A stretch of DNA of 64,000 nt from Lamellibrachia satsuma (GCA_033239005.1 BSQZ01000034.1:3892501-3956500); one strand, 5' to 3'. Shown: positions 1 to 23,178, counted from the stretch's first letter. Translations and numbers: made by a program. The notes: generated by a model from the sequence alone, not told the origin.

Positions 1-172
1 TCTTACCTGCATAATGTTTAAAGTAAAGAGAATACACAACGATTTTCTTCAGCGGTTAACTAAACCACAGTTTTACATTACATTTCAACATCGTTTTATT
101 AACAACTAACCTAGTTGCACGGGCGGGCGGGCGGGCTGGCAGAGAAACATACATACAATCACAATCACCAAA

Positions 173-215
<43 letters not shown>

Positions 216-216
216 C
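173..216. repeat. (GCAC)n microsatellite
   Basis: About eleven copies of GCAC, preceded by a short GGGC-rich stretch. The same tetranucleotide recurs (in either orientation) near 22290, 37005, 45487 and 54288, so it is a common simple repeat here. Confidence 0.95.
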
Positions 217-461
217 ACAGGAAAGAGTTTTTGTCAACAATTAGTCAGAGGCAGTATTTTAGCGTAAGTTAGTCCCGGATTCCGGCAAGGAAGTCAGCGT
301 GCGATAATAGGGTTGTTTACAGTTCGGAAATTGAGATAGCATAGTGAATTGTCAGAATGAGTGGACTATTGGTTATAATAAGTATTGCTATTACACTAAC
401 AAACTAATACTCTGGGAGTTGACGCACGGACGCGCTTCAAGGGGACGGCCCGCCCTTAGCG

Positions 462-2875
462 ATGACATATCAGATGCTCAGTTATGACTGACAGGATACA
501 AAATGTTTAGGAGAGATAGACTAGGAAGAAGAGGAGGTGAAGTAATTTTATATATTAAATAATATATTTAGGTTTACGAAATACAAATAGAAAGGGAAGC
601 AAATTGCGATGAAGCTGTTTGGTGCAAAATAGTTTCAGGAAATTCAACATTAACTACTGGATTAGTTTATCGAAGTCCAAGCACAAACGAAGAGGATAAC
701 ACAACAATACAAAACGCTATAAAGGAAGTGAGTAAAGGGGAATGTATCATAATGGGAGATTTTAAAATATAAAGATATGAGAAAATACTTAACAAAGCTA
801 GATTGGAATAACATGCTGTGGAATAAGATCGCAATTGAATGTTGGAACATTATAAAATATGAAATTGAGAGTATCATTGACAAATTTGTTCCCTTGAAAA
901 AAAAACCAAGGAAAACGGTTTAGAAAGAAACACTTGTCTAAAGAAGCTATTAGAAAAATAGTGTTCAAGCAAACTATGTGGAGGGTTTATTGGCGTACCA
1001 GAAAAGATGAAGACTGCAAATTACAAAGAGGCACTTAATGCAGCTACAACTGAAATTAGACATCTAGAAGAATATGAGCAAAAACTACCATGTAACATAA
1101 ACAATGACAGCAAGAATTTTTATGCATATGTCAGGAGTAAACAAAACGTATGGGACAAGGTCGGACCTCTAGAAGACAGTGCTGAAAATATAATATTACA
1201 AGGATTTTTAATGGCGGAAGTCTTAAATGGTTACTTCAGCGTTTACCAGAGAGCTTATTAGTTCATTACTAGTTCCAGATGCTAAATTTCAGGAGGCTAA
1301 TCTGAATATTTAGGGCAGTTAGTTGTAACTCTAGAAATGGTAGCTAAGAAAATAAAGGCAATGAAAGATAACAAATCACCTGGAGTGGATGGAATTCCTC
1401 CAAAACTACTAATGGAAACAGTAGAACAAATCAGTATACCACTTGGAAGAGTGTTCAACTTGTCATCGAAAGAGGGATTTTTCCTTTTTAATGGAAACAA
1501 GCAAACATCATACCATTATTTAAAAAGGGTTCGATAAATAAGTAAGAAAATTACAGACCAAGGAGTTTATCGTCAGTGATTTGTAAATTATTAGAAAAGC
1601 TAATTAAGGACCATATGGTGGACTTCCTTGAATTATTAAATACATCTCAACAAGGATTCCTAAAAGCGAGGTCATAATTAACAAATTTGTTATGTTTTTT
1701 TTAAGAAATCACTAAGTGGATAGACGAGGGATCGTCAGTAGGTATTATCTACTTATATTTTCAGAAAGATTACTACTTAAATTAAAAGCCCATGGTATCG
1801 GGGATGGCAACGTTGACTGGACAGAACAATGGCTGACTGACAGTAGACAGCGTGTTTTAGTAGATGTATAGGTTTCGAACTGGAAATCAGTTTTGATTGG
1901 GGTACCACAAGGATCAGTATTACGACATTTATTATTCTTAATATATATCAATGACTTGGACGACAATATAACAAGCAAAGCACTTAGATTTGCGGATGAC
2001 ACAACAATTTTTTAGAAAGGTTAACACTGATGGTGATAAACAACATTTATAAAACGATCTAGACAAATTAGTTAAATGGTCTGAAAAATTGCAGATGTTA
2101 TACAATTTTGGGAAATGTAAATGCCTATATAGAGGACACGGGAACTTGGATATAAACTATAATATGTTAAATACTGCTCTAGGTATGAAATATGAAATGA
2201 AAGTTTCAGGACAGTGTGGTATTGCAGCTTCAAAAGGTAATCATATTCTCGGGTTGAGTAGGAGAAACCTGCCATACAAGGCAAAAAGCTAATTATACCT
2301 CTGTTTAAACAATAGTTGGACCTCATCTAGAATACTGCATACAAACGTGGATACCATATCGTAAGGCGGATATAGATACACTTGAACGAATACAGAGGAG
2401 AGCAACTAACATTACTCCAGAACTGAGAGAACGTAATTATGAAGAACTCAAAAAAGAATGTTGCTTAACAACCCTAGACACAAGGAGGTTAAGAGGGGAC
2501 CAGAATGAAGTGTTTAAGATGGATATAAAAATATTGATAGAAATATGTTTTTCTAACTCAAAAAAAGATAGTAGAACTAGAGGAAATGAGGTAAAATCAG
2601 TAAAGGATCAGTGTAAGTTGGATATAAGGAAGTACTCTTTCTTACAGAGGACAATAAATAAGTGGAACACATTGTCTACAGATTGTGTAACTGTTAGCAG
2701 CGTGAATATGTTTAAAAACAAGGTTGACACATATCTCCGGAGGGCGTGTTACACGTAGATGAACACTGTTGGACTCTCGGTAAGTCAATGGCTTCCTTGT
2801 CTACTTGCCATCTGGGCCTTTGGCTTGGATATAAATCTTGTTAAATCTTGTAAAATATAGCGTAGGATAAACTGG
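462..2875 (+). mobile_element. Decayed non-LTR retrotransposon (CR1/jockey-like), endonuclease to 3' end
   Basis: Broken reading frames on the + strand give, in order: the end of an AP-endonuclease domain (GLVYRSPSTNEED, then CIIMGDF near 770), the start of the reverse transcriptase (SPGVDGIPPKLL near 1380), the palm region (GVPQGSVL near 1900, then LLFLIYINDL and FADDTTIF near 1990), and the C-terminal RT region (PHLEYCIQTW near 2320, RIQRRAT near 2390). The conserved 3' tail (ATCTTGTTAAAT type) ends near 2870. Stops and frameshifts are frequent, and about 240 bp is missing after position 770 compared with the copy at 10.6-13.5 kb. It is not active. Confidence 0.85.
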
Positions 2876-3415
2876 TAAATCCGCGTTTCAACATCTCGAT
2901 ATGCCAGTGGTACTTTAGTACTAGCGTGGATTTGATTATCACGCCAACCGTCCTTTTGAGAGAATTTGTTTAACAGCACATTTTTTTTCAGAAATCCCCG
3001 GCTGATTCTGTGCCTCCAAACCACGCATTTCAAAACGGTTCTGATTATGTACTTGAATGAAGAAGCCCTTACCAAAAACAATCGATAAAATTTGTATATA
3101 ATATTCTTTACGATGTTTGCAGACACAACTGTGTAGCATCTGAATTTTTAAAATATAATTTTTAGAGTATTCTGTATAATTTCTTTTATAGAATATTTTA
3201 CTGGACGTTTGAGGACAGCTGTATAATTTGTAATTTGTATTATTTTCTATACAATATTCTGCTATGCTCTGTAGAACTCTATTAAATTATATAACATAAT
3301 ATACACATATATAGAAAATTGAAGTAAACATAAACTATTTATATAGAATCTGTAGTATTCCATATCATTTTTATAGTTCAATATAATTGTTACAGAATTC
3401 TATATATTCTCTTAC

Positions 3416-5127
<1,712 letters not shown>

Positions 5128-5169
5128 GACTTCACCGCCTAAACAATTGTATTTCCCTTATGAAATTAC

Positions 5170-5395
5170 GCTATGGTATACCATGGTAAAATACCATGGT
5201 ATTCCGTGGTGATTTGAACAGGTAAACCACGGAAAACCATGATATACAATGGTGTTTTGAAACAGGTACACATTGGTTTACCATGGTAAACCATAATATA
5301 CAATGGTGTTTTGAAACAGGTAAACCTTGGCATACCATGGTAAACCATGATATACAGTGGTGTTTTGAAACAGGTAAATTTTGGTATACCATTAA
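5170..5395. repeat. Tandem repeat, unit about 56 bp
   Basis: About four diverged copies, marked by ACCATGGTAAACCATGATAT followed by ACAATGGTGTTTTGAAACAG. It lies just upstream of the PTCHD-like start codon. The minus-strand open frame across it is a by-product of the periodicity. Confidence 0.85.
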
Positions 5396-6280
5396 TTCTG
5401 ATGGATATTTTCAATACCCTTAATTTGGTTGACGTCTGACTACGTGTTCCAAATGTCGGCTTGGAATTGGAAGCACAACATTTCAAAATCCGATCATTAA
5501 TGGATTGTGCCTTTTCTTCGTTCTTAAAAAAGCCCCCAAAGATAGAAGTCTGAAGACGACAGATCATGTGAATGCGTCGAATTCAAGTGTGTCTGCAGCG
5601 CCGAAGCCGAAATTATTAATCATGACTGATTCGTGTTTTTATAATAATGAACTCAATATATAGAAATCCATACAGTAACCCGACAACGTGGCATTGGTTA
5701 GAATTAAACGAATTAAAATACACACATACATATAAATAATACTATAAATATATATTGATACTATACCGTCCTATGTGATTCCACATTCAGATGATTAAAC
5801 TATGGTCTTTTTCATTGCCAAAGTCTGATGTTGAATTACCGACTTGAATGTTTTTTCTGACCTACAGCTACAAGATTACAATGCTTTTTCTACCAAGTAC
5901 GCCAGCGTGCCAGCCTTGTACGGTAACCAATCCGTTCGTTTGTTGGTAAAACTGTCATGGAGGACACAACTACTTAAGCAAACTCTACGTGGTGAAATCC
6001 TTACCCTGTAACGTGTTAAACGAGGGTATTCCAGTTAGCTCGGAGAACGGACGCACAATCCGGCGCGTACACAACGATATACGTCACGTTTCCTTGTCGA
6101 CACGTTTTGAAACGTAACATACAATACACGTTTCACCTTGGTATAGTAATGAGAGATAACTATTTTACGTTTCGACGACAGACTCTGTATTGTTTTCGCT
6201 AATGTTACACCAGGAATCTTGATACTTTTTGGGACTGCATATATAACGTTGGCCATGCAATTTAAGATTCAACCTTGAAA
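5396..6280. other. Non-coding stretch, nothing recognised
   Basis: AT-rich DNA upstream of the PTCHD-like gene. No splice-compatible coding segment or repeat family was recognised. Confidence 0.5.
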
Positions 6281-6496
6281 AAGTTCCACATGGTATGGTC
6301 ACTCTTCCACATGCTATGGTCACTCTTCCACATGGTATGGTCACTCTTCCACATGCCATTGTCACTCTTCCACATGGTATGGTAACTCTTCCACATGGTA
6401 TGGTAACTCTTCCACATGCTATGGTCACTCTTCCACATGGTATAGTCACTCTTCCACATGGTATGGTCACTCTTCCACATGGTATGGTCACTCTTT
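6281..6496. repeat. 21-bp minisatellite, about 10 copies
   Basis: The unit is CTTCCACATGGTATGGTCACT with few variants. Because 21 is divisible by 3, long open frames exist on both strands (MVTLPHG heptads on +, MWKSDHT on -). No start context, splice signal or homology supports translation. Confidence 0.95.
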
Positions 6497-7240
6497 TCCC
6501 AGATTCCAGATGCACAATGGGCATGCCGTTGCTACAATGTTAATTACAAAACATAATTCGAACCTATTTTGACAGTTTACTCCAGATCCCTTAATTTTCA
6601 CAAATTTCTGCTGAAGCTAACTGAATGCTAGTAGCATTTTTTTCGACTGCGTTGACAGTATATATCTGTTTCATATAGTTTCGAATATTTATGCAATTTC
6701 AAAGTTATGCAGGCTATCAGTATGCGACTGAAATAAACTACCATCAATCATTGATAAGATATCAAATTTCAACAACTTCAAATAACAAACGATTAAACAT
6801 CTTCGCAACCAAAAAGACCAACTTAATAGCTAGATACGTTTATTCAAATTAGCACTGCTGTCTTTTAATACGAATTAAGCCTAAGAGTGTAGCTAAGTCG
6901 AGGTATCTGGTCGGTTGAATGTAAACATAAACGTTCTGGTGTAATTCGTGTGCTCTTTCTGGGACGCCACCCTGAAATTAATCCAGGACTGCTTTGCTTT
7001 TTTTCAAAGTACGGCGAGGGAGAGTTACATTTTCACCGTCTACTGTCACAGTCGCGCTGTGCTCGTTATTGATCTAGGGTTTATCCGACATTCGGCCCTG
7101 TTTACTTAAGCTGTGCGAGAGATGTGCGATAGACCAGTTCTCACACAGTAATCCCCGAAGGGTCGGGGGAAGCATTATTTTATTTGGATAAGAGCGGCAC
7201 CCTCCTTTAGATAGGATGTAAACAGTGTAGTCGCCACTAT
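6497..7240. other. Non-coding stretch upstream of gene 1
   Basis: No gene or repeat family recognised. It probably contains distal promoter sequence of the downstream CTHRC1-like gene. Confidence 0.4.
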
Positions 7241-7318
7241 GTATACCCACAGAGCGCAGAAACGGAACATTTGTGCACAGTGTGTGGCGTGCACATAGAG
7301 ACAATTCTCCGCGCATCG

Positions 7319-7347
7319 CGAACACAGTTGTCTCAGTGACGTGCCTC
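7319..7347 (+). promoter_or_regulatory. Conserved promoter-proximal block of CTHRC1-like genes
   Basis: CGAACACAGTTGTCTCAGTG followed by ACGTGCC lies 16-44 bp before the gene 1 start codon. Nearly the same block precedes gene 3 exon A and two pseudogene copies, while the surrounding DNA differs. It holds a CRE-like TGACGT core. No clear TATA box is seen at gene 1. Confidence 0.5.
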
Positions 7348-7362
7348 CACACACACACCACG

Positions 7363-15234
<7,872 letters not shown>

Positions 15235-16430
15235 ATTACGGAAAGGTGTATGTAACCATCGCCGTCACTGCATGCATAAGGTGATCGACATATGACGAAT
15301 ACGTCTTAGTGCAAGGCAACCTAGGATGGTTGTCAACAAGATTTCGTGAAATGCTTTTACTTTGTGTTTCGTTTGTTGCCTTAGAAGTTACAACAAATGC
15401 TAGTTTTCATTGTGGTACTACACACACTGTTCTTCGGTCTAGGTTAACTGTTGTGGTATATCTATGTCTATTAGTAGCTGATGTAATTTGAATACAATGA
15501 ACAACTTTTAGGTGTCTAATTGTCTCTACTTCAAAATGTGGCATGATGTATGTGGTATATGGTATATGGTATGTCGTGCTGACAAATGGTGCAGTAAGTG
15601 TGGATCGAAGGTCAAACAAAGTCACTGTCAAATGATGAATTTTTCGAAATGAAATGACGGATCACTGGATAGCGAGATCACGTATATGATACAAATAGAC
15701 AGCCAAGCCCCTGGACGGCTACGTCACATGATCTACAATCATTGCAACATCCGCCTGTCCACAAAGCTCAATATTTGTATATAGAGTACCGTGCTTTAAA
15801 GAACCCTACAATTCGGTTGTGCGACACGGACCCTCCACGGACGCCATGTGAAACAGCTTGAACAATTTCACGATAGCTATCTCCGCTACATCATGAACAT
15901 ACGATAGCAAGACAATATTACCATCATAAACATATTGGAGAGAACTAACATAAACAGCACAGAAGCAATGCTGCTCAAATCCCAGTTTCGGTGGACGGAA
16001 CATAGGTGTGATTCGCAAGCATGATAATCGCAGTTCATGACAACTCTTATATGGAGGACTTATATCAGGAAAGTGGAAAAAGGATCTATCTCAAACGTTG
16101 CAAGGCCTGCATTAAGCACTATCTCAAAAAGAGTGGTTCCAAACCTAAATCGTTGGAAAACACAGCGATTGACATAACGTTATGGAGACGGTTTAGAGAC
16201 GGTACGTTTGGAGGCTTCCCGTAAACGCCATCACCAGGCTGTAGTTATTTTCTGATTTTCTGTGCCCCCATTCGGCCAAGGTGATGCACATAAAAATTCG
16301 GTCAGCAGAGCCACCTTCGTATTGCCCAACATGAGTGCATAAGACACGGCCATAATCGAAATCGATCGACTGCCAAGAAGAAAAGAAGAGCTAAAGTGAC
16401 GCCATTGTTGTTTTCGACTTGTTGCGTCAT
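15235..16430. other. 3' flank of gene 1, no further gene recognised
   Basis: It includes a small GGTATAT repeat near 15553. A 67-codon open frame on + at 16021-16224 (KRCKACIKHYLKKS) is not recognised and has no splice or homology support. No convincing AATAAA signal was found close to the gene 1 stop. Confidence 0.4.
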
Positions 16431-16640
16431 AGCATTTGTGCACTTGAGACACGTAAGCCAGTTACAAAAAACGAACGTTATCACAAATCAGAAAATACTA
16501 TCCACAGTTGCAAGCAACTGATAATGAAACATTTCTTGACAAACATTATATTGATTTTGTCAAAAGAAATAAAGATGTACAAAATCTGCACATAAATGTG
16601 ACATGTGGCTAGGGTGATATAAAATAAAATTCCACGCAAA
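16430..16640 (+). repeat. Dispersed repeat family M, copy 1
   Basis: It shares ordered blocks with 41430-41830, 54540-54900 and 56780-57000: TGCACTTGAG, ACTATCCACA, TTGACAAACATTA, ATCTGCACAT and TGTGGC. All copies are on +. There is no coding content. Probably a short non-autonomous mobile element. Confidence 0.55.
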
Positions 16641-17104
16641 CGTGGAGGTGGACAAAATGGGTGTCGACATATTTAGTGTTTGGTGTCGACAAATGTAGTA
16701 TATTACCCTTTCAGTAGAACCATCTGACGGTAGCAGTCACACCATGCGTATGTACATATTTTCGACGCTACACGGAGACGGGCGAGAATTAGCTAAGAGA
16801 GACAAATGTGTCGGCATTTATTTGTCTATCATATCTGCATTTTTGCCGACTAGTTATGTAGCTGACGTCATTTGTATCTTGCGCACACATTTAAGAAATA
16901 AACTGTGCTTGCTGTTGGTGCAAATATGTTGAGTTGAGGTATAATGTTGAGTTGAATTGCGTGCGTGCGTCGTGCGTGCGTCGTGCGTCGTGCGTGCTTG
17001 CGTGTGCGTATGTGCAAGAATGTTACCGTTGACTCAGGGCTAACGCGGAGTAACGAAAACATGGTTCGGCAGCCAGGTGTATTCGTTCTGCCAATTGCCC
17101 ATAT

Positions 17105-17246
17105 CTGATTTGAGTGTAGCTAGCTCATGTCGTAACTCTTGTGTTTTACATAGAAACTCACTCGTCTTCGTGCAGGACGCTTCGTCGCATCTTCTCTCCG
17201 GCACATTCACAGTGACAACGCACAGTAGAATCGGTCTCGTCATCAT
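17105..17246 (-). pseudogene. CTHRC1-like exon A remnant (pseudogene 2)
   Basis: It reads MMTRPILL and then jumps directly to CVVTVNVPERRCDEASC and QELRHELATLKS. Most of the signal peptide and the Ala-Asp region are deleted. The splice donor expected after 17105 is AT instead of GT (ATATGG against GTATGG). No exon L, B or C follows it. It shares CVVTVNVPE with pseudogene 3, so the two are sister copies. Confidence 0.8.
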
Positions 17247-17344
17247 CGGGGTAATCATTACGGCACTAAAATGGTGTACATCCTGTTTCCCCGACACAAA
17301 GAGACTAGTGTATTCCAAATGTTAGCAAGTTTATGTTTATAAGC

Positions 17345-18432
<1,088 letters not shown>

Positions 18433-19215
18433 GACAGATTCAACAGATTCAAAGAGTTTAACTGTTGCATTTAACAAAGTAAATGGCCGATGATTGCGGC
18501 TTCCCGTGCTGAGCAGCTATGCGTTTTGAACCAACTACCACGACGCGTGACGTCATCACTTCTGCTCTCTATGATATACATAACCAACGCAAAATCTCAC
18601 CGTGTTGTCAGAAAGGGGAAATCTGTATCATAAGTTGAGCTTGGACGCAAACAGCATGGCCATATCATAATGGAAAATATAGTAATAGGTTTTTACACAT
18701 ATATTGTCGTTTAGGAAGCCTTACTACCGCAATCGGGCTACCTAACAGTACGGCGCGGCCCATTAAGATGCGTATTCAATAACGTTTTCCTATAAACCAC
18801 TGGGGTGATAGTCTTAACTGTTATTGCAAAAGGTTATGTTTATGCCACACGTCATAACAACACCGCCATTTAACGACTGAATAACTGAACATTGAGACGT
18901 CATCATATTTTGTATTAAATGTAAACCTATTATGATTTGCAGTTAAAATTCTTAACTATATTTTAGAAGAACCAATTATTTGGCGGCGGCGGCGGCAGCA
19001 GCTGTTGTTGTAGGTTTTCGCAGACAACATACAACACCAATCCTAACCCGTTTAATTTCATACCGTTAATGCCATTATTAGTGAAAATATGTTGATTGAC
19101 ACTATAACCTATTCCACCTCAACATGCCAACATTGTTGTTCTACCTATTGTTTCTTTTGCAAATACCACATGGTTCGCCTTTTCGCGACGATTGATAATA
19201 TAACTAAATATTTAC

Positions 19216-19292
19216 CACAAAGACACCGCTTTCTCTATCTTCATTCATATCCCGTCTTGAACATTGCTTTATCATTGCTGGCGATTCAAAAC
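19216..19292 (-). pseudogene. Pseudogene 3 exon L, intact
   Basis: 77 bp, acceptor TTCGCAG, donor GTAAAT. It encodes the KQCSRRDMNEDRESGVF motif in the same phase as functional copies. Confidence 0.8.
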
Positions 19293-19579
19293 CTGCGAAC
19301 ACGAATCGTAAAGGATACATATTTAATAATTTTCCTCCAAAGAGTCGAAAGATCGGAAGGTGGTGCAGGTATATCAGAATAACTGTTAGTCAGATAATAT
19401 TAGAAAGAAGTGATCTTGTAATAATATCACCATTAGTTCCAGAGAATTAGGTCACAAATGGACCCAACATAGAAATAAATATTATAACGCTATTTTATCA
19501 AGAGTTCCCTAGTTCCCCTGTGTAGCATTTCTGTGATTTGTTTGATCAGAACACTATTTCCTGTTTCTTTATTTATTAG

Positions 19580-20520
19580 TTAAACCTTTCAAGAATGAAT
19601 GAATGCATCAGCTTTTGTTGGAGCCAATGTAATTTGTTTGTGTCCGTATCTACGGCGTGGGTTTGTTTATCTTAGAGAATGATGCATATTAAGTAGGCAA
19701 GGACCGGGGTATTACCCTATTTAGGGGTGTTTTTAGAGGGCTGAACCAGGAGACAGTGATTGGTCAAGTAGTGTCATGTGTTATCCCAGAAAAACAAGTA
19801 GTATAAAAAGAGACTGGATCCACGTGTGATAATCCCTGCGAGCAGATCGTGATGAAACAGAACACAGAAGGGTCGTGTAGCCCAACGTGGACGCCCAATG
19901 TGTAGCCCAACGTGGGCGCCCGGATGTTAAGTGAAGGGCGTGAGTCAGCCACGTGGAAAGTAAGATTGTCTATATCGGTAGAGTTTGTATACTCTCCACT
20001 AAAGTTGAGAAGGAGAATGGGAAACGTAAGGTAAGTATCGATCGAACACACGACCGAGTGGCGCAACATAGATTGAAAGGGGTAGATGGCAGCCCGTCCA
20101 TTGCATGTATACTCGTGAGGCAATGAAACGCTCTTCGACGGCAGACGGTGCGCCATTCGGCAGCGGACGGACCGCTCTTTGACGGCAGACGGTACGCTCA
20201 ACGACAGCGAACTGCAGTCGGTGCGCTCTTCGGCAGAGAAGGCAGTAGATGCCTTAGAATCAACGGTGTAGCTGTGGGCACAGGGAGGCGGTTGTAGGGC
20301 TAGTCACGCTAAATAAGCCTACCCGCCAATGTGGTAGATTTTCCTGCGGGAGTATTGATGAGAAGTGTTTGCGTGTGTTACGATTAGATGTTAGTAGAAG
20401 CTTCTACGATTACATTGGGTGATTAACCCCGGTCCGATTATCAGAGGATCCGAAGATTACATTATATTATATAGATCAAGGAATCTACTGGTTTCTTGTA
20501 AATTATTTAGTAACTATCGT
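19580..20520 (+). mobile_element. LTR-like insertion in pseudogene 3 intron 1
   Basis: About 0.9 kb present here and at 32930-33750 but absent from the matching gene 3 intron. It contains a TATA-like AGTATAAAAAGAGACTGG (19798), a GC-richer middle with tandem GCAGACGGTGCGC and GGCAGACGGTACGC motifs, and AATAAGCC near 20311, in the order expected for a solo LTR. Terminal TG/CA and target-site duplications could not be fixed. Confidence 0.35.
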
Positions 20521-21216
20521 GTATGAAATGTTTATTTTTCTTTCACTTGTCTTTGTTGGCTTGTTCACTTGTGCAACCACCATTCACGAGCGTTGATCAA
20601 AGTCAGCGGAAACTCCGCCAATCCGTCACAGCGTTTGTCACAACGACGCTAGATGCGCGAACACTATTATATACCTATATTTTACTTTTTGACCCAAAAC
20701 GTCACCTTTCTTTTTACTAAGCGATATTTTTCAGTTGACAAATTGTGTTTGTCATAGGTGATGTCACGCCTAATAGTTGTTGTCAAGATTCCATTCCCTC
20801 GTTGTGACAAATGCACACAGGGAAAACTGGAGGACTTTTGATATGTTGTTCAATGTGGTATTTTGCAACTGTCCTGAAAAAAGATATTTTGTAATATTTA
20901 CGTCCATGTTCAACCCTAATGCTCCTTGACTACATATCAATGCTCTAAGTGTTGCACTGAAATCCCATGGTTACGGTCAACTTACAAGATACATTGTTGC
21001 AGCTTTATGGGTACACACATGGGTCAAACCCTCTCTTTATGTATCTTTGTTTATTGAACGAAATTTTGTAAAAGGTAACGTACTATGTGGATTGTTTCAT
21101 ATCAAATGAATGCCACATATATTTCAGACGGACTAAAAATGGCGCATATACGGGATGAGTCGGCCTAGAGCTGGCAACGACTGGAGCTTGTTTAAATCTT
21201 GTCCGATTGATTATAC

Positions 21217-21444
21217 CTGCTTTCGTTGTCGCTAGTTCGTGCTGTAACTCTTTCACCATCGTCTGCAGAGCAAGAAACTCGCTCTTCTTCACGTAGTTGT
21301 CGTCAGCGCCGTAACCGCTGCCTTGGCCGCAGCTTCTCTCCGGCACATTCACGGTGACCACGCACTGGGGACTCGCGGCAACGTGGTTTGTACGTCAGCT
21401 GCGAAGGCTGGCAACAGGCTGAAGAGTAGAATCAGTCTCGTCAT
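21217..21444 (-). pseudogene. Pseudogene 3 exon A with -1 frameshift
   Basis: Start codon, leader and donor (GCAG|GTATAA) are all preserved. The single-base loss lies within about 25 bp after TTGCCGCGAG. This is an early stage of decay. Confidence 0.85.
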
Positions 21445-21459
21445 CGTGATGTCGTCTAG

Positions 21460-21512
21460 ATACGTCACTGTAATAACGGTGTCCGGGATACGTGAAGATA
21501 GCTCTATATATA
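21460..21512 (-). promoter_or_regulatory. Promoter of pseudogene 3: TATA box and conserved block
   Basis: TATATATAG (21512-21504) lies 60-68 bp before the ATG. The conserved block, containing CAGTGACGTATC, lies between it and the ATG. The arrangement matches gene 3. Confidence 0.5.
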
Positions 21513-21599
21513 CACCACACCGTTCAGTTTATGTCATCCGGGGGTAAACACGGCAGCACATAACTGTCTACATCCTGTTTCCTCGACAAAAAGAGATTA

Positions 21600-22240
21600 A
21601 TGTATCAGACCAGAGGGGAACACTCAATATTTCGCCAGTACTACATTATTAAGAATGTTTCTAACTGACCCCTCATCTAAACAAGATTTAGACTTCTGTC
21701 AAAATATACCCTTTTCAAGTTAAGTGGATTGACATATACACCCATTAACGTGTAAATGATATATCAAAATATATACCAAAGTCAAAATATATACCAATCA
21801 TCCATCAAATATGTTTTTGTACCGTAAATGCATTGCATACGATAACGATCGTTGGATGCAGAAATATACTCATATAACGTGGAATTTGTCACAGGCATGG
21901 TATACTGGCAATGCATTGAGTGTCCCTCTCCTGGGCGTCATAACGTGTGCGTAACACCGCTGTTGGAAAGCATAAATATGGGACGAATCCTATATTTCAT
22001 CGTAAGTTGAAAACATAAATGTGACGGTCGATTATAAAAGTGTAATTATACATCGCCGTACTGATAAATCAAGACAGGCCCCTGGTAATTAAAAGGTGGC
22101 CAATACTATTAGCAAGTTCGTGTTTCATACCCGTCAACACTCGCGCAATGACGGTTTGCATTAAATGTCAGTCTCACGTAAGAGGCCTGAAGCTCGTAAC
22201 CTTTAGCGAGAAAATTATGAAAAAAACGACGCTTCTTATG
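21600..22240. other. Non-coding stretch, nothing recognised
   Basis: AT-rich DNA between pseudogene 3 and a GT-rich microsatellite. No coding homology was seen. Confidence 0.4.
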
Positions 22241-22244
22241 AATA

Positions 22245-22273
22245 TGGCGTGTGTGTGTGTATGTTTGTGTGTG

Positions 22274-22324
<51 letters not shown>

Positions 22325-22325
22325 A
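22245..22325. repeat. (GT)n(GTGC)n microsatellite
   Basis: GT units pass into about ten GTGC units. Confidence 0.95.
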
Positions 22326-22589
22326 TGCCTCAGTTAGTTTACCGGTAATATTCGCCTTTTACTTAATATCGTGTGAAACACGGTCATTGATTGGTTGACA
22401 GCTGAACATCAACCAATGAGATTTCCTGTTGGAAAGCAGCGTAGACACGCGGTGAAGATGAGCTTTTCTTTACTTTTGGAATGAAAAATCTTCACAGGGT
22501 TTTCAAATTACCCGGATATTCAGTGAGGCCCATATACCCTGGCTGGGACTATTTCTCACGCCTAAGAACCCTGCACGGGTTGACAGCTG

Positions 22590-22960
22590 TGATGTTTACA
22601 CGCATCCAGCCAGAGACCGCGTTTTTATTGCGCTCTTGGTTCGCCTTTCAAGAGTTTTTGCAACACAACATAGTATGATTGAAAGATAAACAGGATGTTT
22701 TATTTCTTTTAGTGGTGCGTCATTTCTTGTGAGGACACACGGGCTTATGTTTTTGTGTGCAATACGTGTGCAAATCAGATTTTATTTATTTATCGTTTAT
22801 ATAGGACATAATTTAAGTAGGCGAAATTGAATAATATCTGAAATTGTACATTTCTTCAAACGATATCGTGCACAGCTTTGAAATTACATAACTCGAACTT
22901 GCATACGAAATATACAACTTTCGTGTCAGTGTCAAAGGCATTTCGGAAACTTCTGCAGAA
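22590..22960 (+). repeat. Duplicated block D, diverged copy
   Basis: It shares CCGCGTTTTTATTGCGCTCT, the CGCCTTTCAAGAG region, TGTGAGGACACACGG and CATTTCGGAAACTTCTGC, in the same order as 17345-17680. Confidence 0.5.
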
Positions 22961-23178
22961 TTATAACTAATTAACAAAAAAACAATCACCTATTTAAAAT
23001 ATTATGGGTATTTAATTTAATTAAGTTAGAGTTAGCCTGTTGTAATGTACACGAACGTTGTGTTGTGTTTTGTGTGCGCTTGTTGTTGTTTTGTTGTTGT
23101 TGTTGTTGTTGTTAGCTACCAGGTGACAGCACCACGTGGTCGCTGGATAGAAACGTTACGCGTTTCAAAGCAGACCAT

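Larger units (their letters stand above)
18480..21600 (-). pseudogene. CTHRC1-like pseudogene 3: exon A frameshifted, exon L intact, B and C absent
   Basis: On the minus strand from the right: TATA-like element, conserved promoter block, exon A (21444-21217), intron 1, exon L (19292-19216). After that come only duplicated intron sequence and a (TA)n array. Exon A starts MTRLILLFSLLPAFAADVQ but is 228 bp instead of the phase-compatible 229, with one base lost before the CVVTVNVPE codons, causing an early stop. Exon L (GFESPAMIKQCSRRDM) still has both splice sites. The whole segment aligns in order with gene 3 (48.94-50.94 kb) and pseudogene 4 (31.32-34.0 kb). An LTR-like insertion sits in intron 1. 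Confidence 0.82.

Noticed and set aside
15806..16018. Minus-strand frame with VEGPCRTTE resembling the exon C start
   Set aside because: Only about six residues match, and neither GDC nor TGW follows.
19764..20201. 145-codon minus-strand frame
   Set aside because: Lies within the LTR-like insertion; not conserved as a frame in the 33-kb copy; no recognised protein.
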